NCBI GenBank assembly: GCA_963676385.2
Contig: CAXXMM010000014.1
Location: 434,001-498,000 of the forward strand
Length of the DNA: 64,000 nt
Source: UBA1422 sp963676385
GTDB lineage: Bacteria > Bacillota > Clostridia > Peptostreptococcales > Anaerovoracaceae
Direction of reading: 5' to 3'
Shown one piece after another: positions 26,989-34,548 of this stretch (positions are counted from its first letter, which is position 1; every line of letters begins with the position of its first letter). The notes under the pieces were generated by a model. It searched no databases. It was given only the letters and a program-made list of their open reading frames with translations, and was not told the DNA's origin. The translations under genes were made by a program, and so were the position numbers.

Positions 26989-27017
26989 AGAATATCATAA
27001 TTTTGGTCCTTTGTCTA
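26989..27017 (-). promoter_or_regulatory. alaS promoter
   Basis: On the minus strand TAGACA (27017-27012), 17-base spacer, TATTCT (26994-26989). It abuts, base to base, the divergent promoter at 27018, so the two polymerases would compete. Confidence 0.65.
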
Positions 27018-27046
27018 TTGACAGTCCGCTGTAATCCCCCTAAAAT
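27018..27046 (+). promoter_or_regulatory. Promoter of the aldo/keto reductase gene, predicting a leaderless mRNA
   Basis: TTGACA (27018-27023), 17-base spacer, TAAAAT (27041-27046). The ATG is at 27053, exactly where transcription would start, and no Shine-Dalgarno sequence is present (CCCCCTAAAATCATAGT). Confidence 0.75.
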
Positions 27047-27052
27047 CATAGT

Positions 27053-28009
27053 ATGGAAAAGAAAGAATTAGGCAAAACAGGACTCTTTGTTACTCCCATT
27101 GGCTTTGGAGTTCTCACCATTGGCGAGAGCCAGTTAAATCTGCCCTTGTCTCAAGGTGCGGATTTGGTTCGGTATGGGTTGGAGCGAGGAATTAATTTTT
27201 TGGATACAGCACAGTATTACAAAACCTATCCATATATAAAAGAAGCCCTTAAAGGCACCAACTATCATCCTATCATTGCATCAAAATGTTTGGATTTAAC
27301 CGCCAATGAGATGGCAACCGCCATTGAAGAAGCACGAATTGCCATAGATCGAGACGTGATCGATATTTTTCTCCTCCATGAAGTGCGAAACCAACCGGAT
27401 TTCACCATGCGTGCCGGTGCCTGGGAAGAATTACAAGAAGCAAAAGAAAAAGGCTTGGTACGGGCCATTGGAATATCGACACATCATGTGGATGTGATGG
27501 AAGAAATGATTGATGTGGATGCCTGTGATGTATTGTTCCCGTTGATAAATATTGAAAGTCTGGGAATCCGCCACGGTAATGGATTTGGAACCAAAGAAGA
27601 TATGGCTGCTGCGATTGCAAAAAATAGTTGTAGCGGCAAAGGTATCTTCACCATGAAAGCCTTTGGGGGCGGAAATCTGGTTTCCAATTATAGGCAGTGC
27701 CTAGAGTATGCCACAAACTTACAAGGTGTCACATCAGTCATGATGGGATTTGGCACTCGACATGAAGTGGATTGTGCCATTGAATATGCAAACGGCACTT
27801 TATCAGACAACTACACGCCAGACATAAGCCATAAAAAAATCCGCATTGATGCAGGTGATTGTGAGGGATGCGGCAACTGTATCAAGCGGTGTCCTAACCA
27901 TGCCATTTCCATGAGCTCTAGCGGGATTGCATGGGTTAATGACAGCATTTGTTTGACATGTGGGTATTGCGCCCCGGTTTGCCCAACTCGCGCCATCATC
28001 CTTTGTTGA
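27053..28009 (+). CDS. Aldo/keto reductase with C-terminal 2x[4Fe-4S] ferredoxin domain
   Basis: 318 aa. The N-terminal TIM barrel keeps the tetrad D51, Y55/Y56, K78 and H109 (FLLHE). The C-terminal ferredoxin-like part (about 262-318) has two CxxCxxCxxxCP clusters: C270/C273/C276/C280 and C300/C303/C306/C310. Such fusions are common in anaerobes and probably link ferredoxin to carbonyl or quinone reduction; the substrate is unknown. The gene sits alone on the plus strand between two minus-strand genes (alaS and mnmA) that are often neighbours in Clostridia, suggesting insertion. Translation appears leaderless. Confidence 0.9.
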   Translation: MEKKELGKTGLFVTPIGFGVLTIGESQLNLPLSQGADLVRYGLERGINFLDTAQYYKTYPYIKEALKGTNYHPIIASKCLDLTANEMATAIEEARIAIDRDVIDIFLLHEVRNQPDFTMRAGAWEELQEAKEKGLVRAIGISTHHVDVMEEMIDVDACDVLFPLINIESLGIRHGNGFGTKEDMAAAIAKNSCSGKGIFTMKAFGGGNLVSNYRQCLEYATNLQGVTSVMMGFGTRHEVDCAIEYANGTLSDNYTPDISHKKIRIDAGDCEGCGNCIKRCPNHAISMSSSGIAWVNDSICLTCGYCAPVCPTRAIILC

Positions 28010-28074
28010 CATAATAATATTATTGACTATTTCTTGTTTTTATGTAAAACTTATCTTTTTTTGTCACACGTTCT

Positions 28075-29130
28075 TTATTTTTCAATAATCCCTCCACCTA
28101 TTAGATGATCCCCCTGATAAAATACGATGGACTGTCCCGGCGTTACGGCCCTTTGAGGTTGATAAAAATGGGTTTCAATCAATCCCCCTCCATTTGAACA
28201 AATGCTTACCGATGCCGGTTGAGATGCATACCGAATTTTAGCTTTTAGTTCTTTGCCTTGGTAATCAATTGGCATTTGATTCATTTCTTTTCCCAGAAAA
28301 ATATGATTGCGGGAAACGACATGTTTATTCATTAAATCAATATTATCTCCCAGCATAACCGTATTATTCGATGGATCCAAACCAATCACATAGGTTGGTT
28401 TTCCAAACGTCTTACCCAATCCTTTCCTTTGACCAATGGTATAGTGAATTAATCCCATATGTGTTCCAAGTATGGCACCCTCTTTATCAATAAAATTCCC
28501 CGGCCGGGATTCTATTCCCTTTTTTTGAAGAAACTCAATATATCCTTCTTTATCAGAATCAATAAAACATATTTCTTGGCTATCCTTTTTCTCCGCGTTT
28601 TCCATTTGATTGGCACGTGCCAATCTACGAACTTCTTCTTTATTTTCTATCTCTCCCAATGGTAGAATCAGACGTTCTAAAATCCTTTCCGGCAATCGAT
28701 AAAGCATATAGGATTGGTCTTTTCCAACATTCTTGGCCATGTACAACTGTCCATCAATCACATTGGCGTAATGGCCTGTTGCTATGTGATACGCTCCAAC
28801 TTCATTTGCCACATCCTCCAATAGTTTGAATTTTATGGTAGGATTGCACAGGATACACGGATTTGGCGTTCTTCCGGAAACATACTCATTACAGAAATTA
28901 CCAATAATGGTAGGTTCAAACATTTTTTGAACATTCTTGTAAATTAAGGGGATGTTCATTTGTTTCGCAACAACTTCAGCCTCTTTTTTCCCGTTGAGAT
29001 TTTCTTTTTTCACATCAAAATATAATCCTATTACATCCATCCCTTTTTGTTGCAACAACAAAGCGGCGGTGGTGCTGTCCACCCCGCCGCTTAATCCCAA
29101 AACTACTTTATTATTCTTCAATGCCTTCAT
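28075..29130 (-). CDS. mnmA: tRNA-specific 2-thiouridylase MnmA
   Basis: Makes s2U34 in tRNA-Lys, -Glu and -Gln; 351 aa from ATG 29130 (MKALKNNKVVLGLSGGVDST). The PP-loop SGGVDS is at 14-19, with catalytic cysteines C92 (NPCILCN) and C188 (QEICFID). The open frame runs 48 codons further upstream, but that part lies inside iscU in another frame and has no family similarity, so I reject it. It overlaps iscU by 20 bases. The IscS-IscU-MnmA grouping fits direct sulfur relay from IscS. Confidence 0.95.
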   Translation of the reverse strand: MKALKNNKVVLGLSGGVDSTTAALLLQQKGMDVIGLYFDVKKENLNGKKEAEVVAKQMNIPLIYKNVQKMFEPTIIGNFCNEYVSGRTPNPCILCNPTIKFKLLEDVANEVGAYHIATGHYANVIDGQLYMAKNVGKDQSYMLYRLPERILERLILPLGEIENKEEVRRLARANQMENAEKKDSQEICFIDSDKEGYIEFLQKKGIESRPGNFIDKEGAILGTHMGLIHYTIGQRKGLGKTFGKPTYVIGLDPSNNTVMLGDNIDLMNKHVVSRNHIFLGKEMNQMPIDYQGKELKAKIRYASQPASVSICSNGGGLIETHFYQPQRAVTPGQSIVFYQGDHLIGGGIIEK

Positions 29131-29554
29131 GGTCATCTTCGTCTGCATTGGGATCAAATCCTTCCAAACCTTTATATTGCTTGCCATTTTTTTGCGCGTA
29201 GTCATATATTGCCGCTTTAATAGCATGGTCTGCCAGTACAGAACAATGCACCTTAACAGGTGGCAATCCACCAAGTTCGTCGATAATCTGTTTGTTGGTA
29301 AGGGCTAATGCATCCTCAATGGTTTTCCCGATAATCATGTCAGTTGCAATACTGGAAGAGGCAATTGCGGAACCACATCCAAAGGTTTTGAATTTTGCAT
29401 CAACAATGACTTCATTCTCAACAATGATGGAGATTTGCATCATGTCCCCACAAACAGGGCTGCCATACTTTCCAATCCCATCGGGATGCTCATGTTCTCC
29501 AACATTATGTGGATTCATAAAGTGATCCATTACTTTTTCATTGTACATAGTCAT
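29111..29554 (-). CDS. iscU: Fe-S cluster scaffold IscU/NifU-like
   Basis: 147 aa scaffold on which Fe-S clusters are built. Three conserved cysteines are C35 (SPVCGD), C60 (FGCGSAIASSS) and C104 (VHCSVLAD), with D37 also conserved. An acidic, disordered-looking tail (about 128-147) is richer in Asp/Glu than usual. ATG at 29554 is used; the longer frame begins with TTG four codons earlier. The ribosome site (GGAAGG) lies in the iscS 3' end. It is co-transcribed with iscS upstream. Confidence 0.95.
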   Translation of the reverse strand: MTMYNEKVMDHFMNPHNVGEHEHPDGIGKYGSPVCGDMMQISIIVENEVIVDAKFKTFGCGSAIASSSIATDMIIGKTIEDALALTNKQIIDELGGLPPVKVHCSVLADHAIKAAIYDYAQKNGKQYKGLEGFDPNADEDDHEGIEE

Positions 29555-29559
29555 ATATT

Positions 29560-30729
29560 TTACCAACCTTCCTTGACGGAAACCGAGGAAACCGCCCTTA
29601 GTTTTTCAACAATCTCTTTCAATGTCTCAACCACATAGTCCAAATCTTCTTTCGTTGTAAAGTCGCCAATTGTAAATCGAATCGTACCATGAATTAACTC
29701 TACAGGCACACACATGGCTGCCAACACATGCGATGGAACCAGCGATGCCGAAGAGCAAGCAGAACCAGTAGAAACATAAATTCCCTTTGCATTGAGCATC
29801 AGCAATATGGCTTCACCCTCAATATATTCAAACGTAATGTTTGCATTTCCTGGATGACGATGTTCCATGCTGCCATTTACTTGCACATAATCAATTTGAT
29901 GGGTAACCTCTTGAATAAAATAATCTCGTAACTCACCAATCTTGCGAATATGCGCCTGAAGATTCTCTTCAGCCAATTGAGCAGCTTTTCCAAATCCAAC
30001 AATTCCGGGCACATTTTCTGTGCCGGGCCGCTTCTTCTTCTCTTGGGCCCCACCTTGCATCAAATTAGTTATTTTAAGTCCTTTTTTTATATACAAAGCG
30101 CCAACACCCTTTGGCCCATATATTTTATGTGCTGAAATAGAAAGCAAGTCCACACCAAGGGCTTTTACATCAATGGGCACATTACCAAGGGCTTGCACTG
30201 CATCAGTGTGAAACAGGACCTTATGACGTTTTGCGATATCTGCCAGTTCCTTAATGGGTTCAATGGTGCCAACCTCATTGTTCACCATCATAATTGAGAT
30301 TAAAATGGTTTGATCTGTAATGGCATTTTCCAAATCTTTCGGATTCACTCGGCCATCCTTTTGAACATCTAAATAGGTCACATGGAATCCTTTTTGCTCA
30401 AGAAATTGTGCAGTATGTATAATTGCATGATGCTCAATTGTGGTTGTAATGATATGATTTCCTTTGTCTCTTAATGCATCAGCCACTCCAAACAAAGCCC
30501 AATTATCTGCTTCGGTCCCACACCCAGTAAAATATATTTCATCAGGTGTTGACCCAATAATTGAGGCAACTCGCTTTCTTGCTGTAAATAATGCCTCTTT
30601 TGTATAATCTGAAATTTTATATAAGCTAGATGGGTTTCCATAAATTTCTGTAAAATATGGAATCATCTCTTGTAACACCTCTTGCTTTACAGGGGTCGTT
30701 GCAGAATAATCAAGATAAACTTCCTTCAT
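29560..30729 (-). CDS. iscS: Cysteine desulfurase IscS/NifS
   Basis: PLP enzyme that takes sulfur from cysteine for Fe-S clusters and tRNA thiolation; 389 aa. PLP lysine K202 is in SAHKIYGPKG; catalytic C325 is in STGSACSSAS, a loop lacking the insertion of SufS-type enzymes. LDYSATTPV and the EHHAIIHT motif (His near 100-101 stacking on PLP) are present. AAAGGAG precedes the ATG. No iscR or cymR regulator lies upstream, which is unusual for this operon in Clostridia. Confidence 0.96.
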   Translation of the reverse strand: MKEVYLDYSATTPVKQEVLQEMIPYFTEIYGNPSSLYKISDYTKEALFTARKRVASIIGSTPDEIYFTGCGTEADNWALFGVADALRDKGNHIITTTIEHHAIIHTAQFLEQKGFHVTYLDVQKDGRVNPKDLENAITDQTILISIMMVNNEVGTIEPIKELADIAKRHKVLFHTDAVQALGNVPIDVKALGVDLLSISAHKIYGPKGVGALYIKKGLKITNLMQGGAQEKKKRPGTENVPGIVGFGKAAQLAEENLQAHIRKIGELRDYFIQEVTHQIDYVQVNGSMEHRHPGNANITFEYIEGEAILLMLNAKGIYVSTGSACSSASLVPSHVLAAMCVPVELIHGTIRFTIGDFTTKEDLDYVVETLKEIVEKLRAVSSVSVKEGW

Positions 30730-30830
30730 GCTAAGCTTCTCCTTTATGACGTTCGTTAATATATATCATGTATTTTATACCAATCAAAGGCAAATCCAAA
30801 CAGGAATACAAAATATTTTTTATACCACTT

Positions 30831-31019
30831 CTAATGCTTGGATTCGTCTTTATTTACAACAACAATACGATCAAGATGTTCCTTGGTTCGTTGTCGCATC
30901 ACCGCTATATATTCTTCCCGTAGCAGCTTCTGCTCCACCTTTTCTTCTTCAGTCAATCCCTCAGCTTTTGATTTTTTTGCTAAGGCATTGATTCTACATA
31001 TTTTCTCTTCAGTAATCAT
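30831..31019 (-). CDS. DUF896 (YnzC-like) small protein
   Basis: 62 aa, all-helical DUF896 protein: INALAKKSKAEGLTEEEK, then QKLLREEYIAVMRQR, both near-invariant. In Bacillus the homologue ynzC lies in the LexA-regulated yneA operon, while here it is 8 kb from the YneA-like gene and has no visible SOS box. The biochemical role is unknown. The ribosome site GGAGAAGGGG and the T run before the ATG form the 3' arm of the hairpin at 31020-31068. Confidence 0.9.
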   Translation of the reverse strand: MITEEKICRINALAKKSKAEGLTEEEKVEQKLLREEYIAVMRQRTKEHLDRIVVVNKDESKH

Positions 31020-31071
31020 AAAAAATCCCCTTCTCCGCAGTATATTATATCGGAAAAGGGGATTTTTTCAA
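31020..31071 (-). promoter_or_regulatory. Hairpin with embedded promoter and ribosome site before the DUF896 gene
   Basis: On the minus strand AAAAAATCCCCTT pairs with AAGGGGATTTTTT (inner CCG/CGG extends the stem), followed by ATG of the DUF896 gene. The -35 TTGAAA (31071-31066) overlaps the 5' arm, and the -10 TATAAT (31049-31044) lies in the loop, 16 bases apart. Upstream transcripts would meet a terminator-like hairpin that hides the AAGGGG ribosome site. Transcripts from the local promoter lack the 5' arm. It also serves as terminator of the adhesin gene. Confidence 0.8.
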
Positions 31072-31112
31072 CTGGTTTCAGACATATATGAGAAAATCTT
31101 TTTTACTCATCA

Positions 31113-33134
31113 TTACTTAAGTATTTTGTCTTTCTGTTTGGACCAGTAAACTGAACTGACAATACCTAACAACAGAACCATTGTGACATAGAAAAAATAC
31201 ATGGTATGCTTGTGGGTACCTGCATCACCGGTTTTAGGAACGACTACTATTGGCGAATTCTCAATTTGTACCTTTTGAATAAAGGTCTTTGCGGTTTGAT
31301 CCTCTGTGCCTAACAAAACTTTGACGATAGGTTGTTTTGGTAATACATACCCGCTAGGCGCACTTTTTTCAATGATATTATATTCCCCAGGTTGTAACCA
31401 GTCAGAAATGGCAGTACCCTTTTGGTTTGTTGCTAATTTGCCCACCAGTGTACCTTTTTTCATATATTGACTGCCATCTGGATTAAACAAATCTTTGGCT
31501 GCTCTTATTTCGAATGACGCCCCTGAAAGTAATTTGTTATTACTATTGCCAGTTTTTTTGTTTTCTATCTTAAGTATTTTTATTTTTCCTCTTTGGATTT
31601 CATTTTCAATTGCAACAGATAGAATCTTGTTATCATTAGATATATTTACTATTTTATCAGTTGAAAAGGCAGTATTTGGGCTTGCCTCTATTTGATGAAT
31701 TATATAATTTCCTATGGGCAATTCTTTGCTTTCACACCATCCCTTCTCATTTGTAGAAACCTGATCTCGATACGTTTCCGGTGCAGATTCATAATTGGAA
31801 TATTTTTCCAAAAAAATCTGAAATACAGCCTCAGGTTCTACATATGATTGTTGATTTGTAAGGTTTTTGGCACTCTTGATAATTTGAATTTTCCCTTTGA
31901 TCAATTCATTATATACAGCTACGTTTGTTGTCTTGTTTTCAGATACAACAATAGCTGTTTTCTTCATCTCTCGATACTTTCCTGTGGTCACCTCAGTAAC
32001 CTGATAAGTCCCTGGCGCCAGTTGCATTGTTACTTGCCCGTCTTTATTAGTAACACCTTTTTTTATGATGCCTTTTTTATCAATTATTTCAAATTCAAAG
32101 CCCGCCTTTTTTCCATCTTCTGAAGTTTTTATCAGTTTTAACGTACCCGGTTCTTCTGTTCTAAGCTTCATATAGAAATATATTGGATCCGCCGTTCCCG
32201 ATACCAATGCTTGCGAACTGGTTTTTCCGCCCCAAATCAGCAATTCATGGGAAGGCAAATCAGTATCTTTTTGGAATGTTAGTGTTGTTAAAGACATTTT
32301 AGATTTTGATTGAAATGTATAATCAGTACCATCTTTGATGACGGTGACTTTTTTGTTCTTCTGAATTAGGGACACATTTAATTTGTTGGCATCTTTTACT
32401 GTCGTAGTCCACACTGATTTTTTGCTATCCCATTTTAATAAAACTGTTTTTGCCTTTTCCGGTGTTTTGCTGGTAAAAGAGGGGATTTTTGTATATTTGC
32501 TCATGGCCGATAACATATATTTGTAGCATTTTTCAGCAGGCCTGCCATGAAGTGTGTTTTCAAAATAATTGCTTGGCACATACCCATTGCTTTCAATAGA
32601 TGTTGGTGAAGTCCGCAATTTTTGTTGGTATTCCCATATTATTACTTGAGTTGCCCAGTACCAGTCGTCATTATTGCACCCCGCAACAGGAACGGTTTTG
32701 CCCGGTTGTCTGCCAAAAATAGTTGCTAACATAATGCCCTGACGTACAGTTTTAGGTAAAGCATTAAAGTATTTGTCATTTTTCCAACTTTCACCGGTAT
32801 ATCTCATTGCATCCGGATATGATATCCCTTGTTCAATGCAATAACCATAATAATCCCCTTGATTGTCTGTTTTAATCAGATAATGCTTCCTCGCCCCCTG
32901 AAAATTTTCGTGTTTAAATATCTTTGTTGAACCATTAGATAAATATTGCAGCGAAGTTTGTTGGCCGGTTCTATAATAATAATTCCCATCGCTACCAACC
33001 AAGGTATTTTCGTATGCTGTCGTTGCACGTTCTCCGCTGGTGGGTGCCGCAAAGACCATTGCTGGTGCTGGTGCCACTCCCATCACCATAATAATACAAA
33101 CTAACAATACCCAGATAATTGTTCTTTGTTTCAT
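31113..33134 (-). CDS. LPxTG-like cell-wall-anchored thioester adhesin with SpaA/Cna-B repeats
   Basis: 673 aa surface protein. A signal peptide (residues 1-30, cut near VFAA|PTS) leads into a thioester domain with Cys99 (YGYCIEQG) and Gln163 in ATQVIIWEY, the pair that forms an internal Cys-Gln thioester. Three beta-sandwich SpaA/Cna-B domains follow (about 327-410, 412-512, 514-628), each starting G-[TK]-[LI]-[KQI]-[LI]-[IL]-K and ending in a conserved Glu, the pattern of isopeptide-stabilised folds. The sorting signal is VPKTG (632-636), a hydrophobic helix (645-664) and a KQKDK tail. Such proteins can bind host targets covalently. No sortase is in the window. Confidence 0.9.
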   Translation of the reverse strand: MKQRTIIWVLLVCIIMVMGVAPAPAMVFAAPTSGERATTAYENTLVGSDGNYYYRTGQQTSLQYLSNGSTKIFKHENFQGARKHYLIKTDNQGDYYGYCIEQGISYPDAMRYTGESWKNDKYFNALPKTVRQGIMLATIFGRQPGKTVPVAGCNNDDWYWATQVIIWEYQQKLRTSPTSIESNGYVPSNYFENTLHGRPAEKCYKYMLSAMSKYTKIPSFTSKTPEKAKTVLLKWDSKKSVWTTTVKDANKLNVSLIQKNKKVTVIKDGTDYTFQSKSKMSLTTLTFQKDTDLPSHELLIWGGKTSSQALVSGTADPIYFYMKLRTEEPGTLKLIKTSEDGKKAGFEFEIIDKKGIIKKGVTNKDGQVTMQLAPGTYQVTEVTTGKYREMKKTAIVVSENKTTNVAVYNELIKGKIQIIKSAKNLTNQQSYVEPEAVFQIFLEKYSNYESAPETYRDQVSTNEKGWCESKELPIGNYIIHQIEASPNTAFSTDKIVNISNDNKILSVAIENEIQRGKIKILKIENKKTGNSNNKLLSGASFEIRAAKDLFNPDGSQYMKKGTLVGKLATNQKGTAISDWLQPGEYNIIEKSAPSGYVLPKQPIVKVLLGTEDQTAKTFIQKVQIENSPIVVVPKTGDAGTHKHTMYFFYVTMVLLLGIVSSVYWSKQKDKILK

Positions 33135-33149
33135 ATCCTATTCCCCCTA

Positions 33150-33791
33150 CTAAATACTAATATACGGTTTCATTTTTTCATATGTTTTGTCGCCAATGCC
33201 ACTAACTTTTTTCAAATCTTCCAACTTGAGAAATAATCCGTTGTCCTCACGGTATTTAATGATTTTTTCTGCCGTAACAGGACCAATCCCAGGAATCTCC
33301 TGAAGCTTAGTTGAATTTGCTTGGTTTATATTCACAAAAGAACTGTTTCCGTCACTTTTGCTATTTGGGCTTGCCTTGGAATTTGAGGATTCACTTTTCG
33401 AATTGCCAGATTCTGCTTTGGTAGGAATCAGTACTTTATCTCCATCTGATATCATGGCAGCCCTATTTATTTGTGAAATGTCCGCATTTTTTGTTAGACC
33501 ACCCGCAGCGGCAATAGCATCCTCAATTCTGCTATTTGCAGGCAACTCTACTACGGATGGCGACTTGACTTCTCCGGATACGTCAACAATAATAACTTCC
33601 TCAGTCAGTTCCTCCTGCGCCGACTGGTTTTCCACGGCATCGGATTGAGCTAGTAACACTTCATCATTATTATTACCTGTTCGAAAGAAAAGCAAAAAAA
33701 GAGCAGCCATAATTAATAATGAAATAATAGCTGTTCTTAACAATAGCTGTTTGTTTCTAAGTAATTTTTTGTAGTCAAACGACAATTTCAT
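33150..33791 (-). CDS. comEA: ComEA-like DNA-binding protein (SLBB + helix-hairpin-helix)
   Basis: 213 aa. A membrane anchor (about 19-36), an SLBB domain (about 68-125: VDVSGEVKSPSVVELPANSR), a Ser/Lys/Asn-rich linker (about 126-150) and a C-terminal double helix-hairpin-helix (FVNINQANSTKLQEIPGIGP and VSGIGDKTYEKMKPYI). ComEA binds incoming DNA at the membrane during natural transformation. ATG 33791 is used, with AAAGGGGG 8 bases upstream; the longer frame is discounted. comEB and comEC are not adjacent. The leader holds a promoter-hairpin device like that of the DUF896 gene. Confidence 0.9.
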   Translation of the reverse strand: MKLSFDYKKLLRNKQLLLRTAIISLLIMAALFLLFFRTGNNNDEVLLAQSDAVENQSAQEELTEEVIIVDVSGEVKSPSVVELPANSRIEDAIAAAGGLTKNADISQINRAAMISDGDKVLIPTKAESGNSKSESSNSKASPNSKSDGNSSFVNINQANSTKLQEIPGIGPVTAEKIIKYREDNGLFLKLEDLKKVSGIGDKTYEKMKPYISI

Positions 33792-33792
33792 A

Positions 33793-33848
33793 AAAATACC
33801 CCCTTTATGTATTTCCATTATTTTACATATAAGGGGGTATTTTGTCAA
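33793..33848 (-). promoter_or_regulatory. Hairpin with embedded promoter and ribosome site before comEA
   Basis: On the minus strand TTGACA (33848-33843), 17 bases, TAAAAT (33825-33820). AAAATACCCCCTT(A)TATGTA between -35 and -10 pairs with TACATAAAGGGGGTATTTT downstream, a 19-bp stem with one bulged base. The 3' arm contains the comEA ribosome site AAAGGGGG and a T run, with the ATG right after. Read-through transcripts would be terminated and their ribosome site hidden; transcripts from this promoter start near 33813, inside the loop. Confidence 0.8.
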
Positions 33849-33852
33849 CCAA

Positions 33853-33871
33853 AATGTAAATAATTTACATT
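33853..33871. promoter_or_regulatory. Perfect palindrome upstream of the comEA promoter
   Basis: AATGTAAAT-A-ATTTACATT, 9-bp arms with one central base, 4 bases upstream of the comEA -35 and overlapping the stop codon of the preceding gene. It has the geometry of an operator; the regulator is unknown. Confidence 0.5.
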
Positions 33872-34548
33872 AAAATTTCTGTTCGAAGTATTTCTATGGT
33901 CTCTCTGGGTATTTTAAAATGATAGAAATCCATTAATGCTTTTATCAATAATTCTGGGCTCAGATTATGATTACTTCCAGCCGAAAGTTCGGTTGTCACA
34001 AATATATTATTGTCAACCACGCTTATATTTACATAATGGATCATCGGTTTAATATCAAGTTCAACATCACGGTTATTCTTGATTTGTCGTTTTGTTACAA
34101 TAATTTTTGGCTGTTTTAAAAATCGTTCGGCCTCTGGATCGTTTTGGAGTCTCGCCTTTATATCACGTTCCTCCATCTCGGCGTAATCCACACACATCCC
34201 AATCGTATATTCAGCAGCACTACAACGGCTGGCCAGTGATTTCTCTCCTTCATTCATAACTGCAACTTCTAAAATTCTGATCCCTTTTGGTAAAACACCG
34301 GATAGGATATTTTTGATATCTTCAGGTTCATAGTCTGCCACAGTTTCAAATTCCATCCATTCTCCTACAGACATATATCCCAAGGAAAGTGGCTGTGCTA
34401 TCGTCATTTTCGGATGTGGGTTGAATCCTGCGGAGAATTTAAGGCGAATGCCGCTCCTCTGAAATGCCCGTTTGAACAATCGAACCATGTCAAGATGAGA
34501 TGTGAATTTGATGACCTCTTCCTTGGAAAATTTTAACATATACCGCAT
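33865..34548 (-). CDS. TIGR03936-type (DUF2344) radical-SAM-associated protein
   Basis: 227 aa. It opens MRYMLKFSKEEVIKFTSHLDMVRLFKRAFQRSG and has LKFSAGFNPHPKMTIAQPLSLGY, the standard DUF2344 landmarks (residues about 1-60); the function is unknown. It normally follows the B12-binding radical SAM gene, as here, or is fused to it. ATG 34548 is used, with GGAGGGGG 7 bases upstream. It overlaps the preceding gene by 16 bases. Confidence 0.88.
   Translation of the reverse strand: MRYMLKFSKEEVIKFTSHLDMVRLFKRAFQRSGIRLKFSAGFNPHPKMTIAQPLSLGYMSVGEWMEFETVADYEPEDIKNILSGVLPKGIRILEVAVMNEGEKSLASRCSAAEYTIGMCVDYAEMEERDIKARLQNDPEAERFLKQPKIIVTKRQIKNNRDVELDIKPMIHYVNISVVDNNIFVTTELSAGSNHNLSPELLIKALMDFYHFKIPRETIEILRTEILM

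Noticed and set aside
26953..27052. T-box riboswitch upstream of alaS
   Set aside because: Only 100 bases, filled by two promoters; no TGGNACCGCG-type box.
29131..29274. N-terminal extension of mnmA
   Set aside because: Overlaps iscU in another frame, no similarity to MnmA; ATG 29130 gives the normal start and length.
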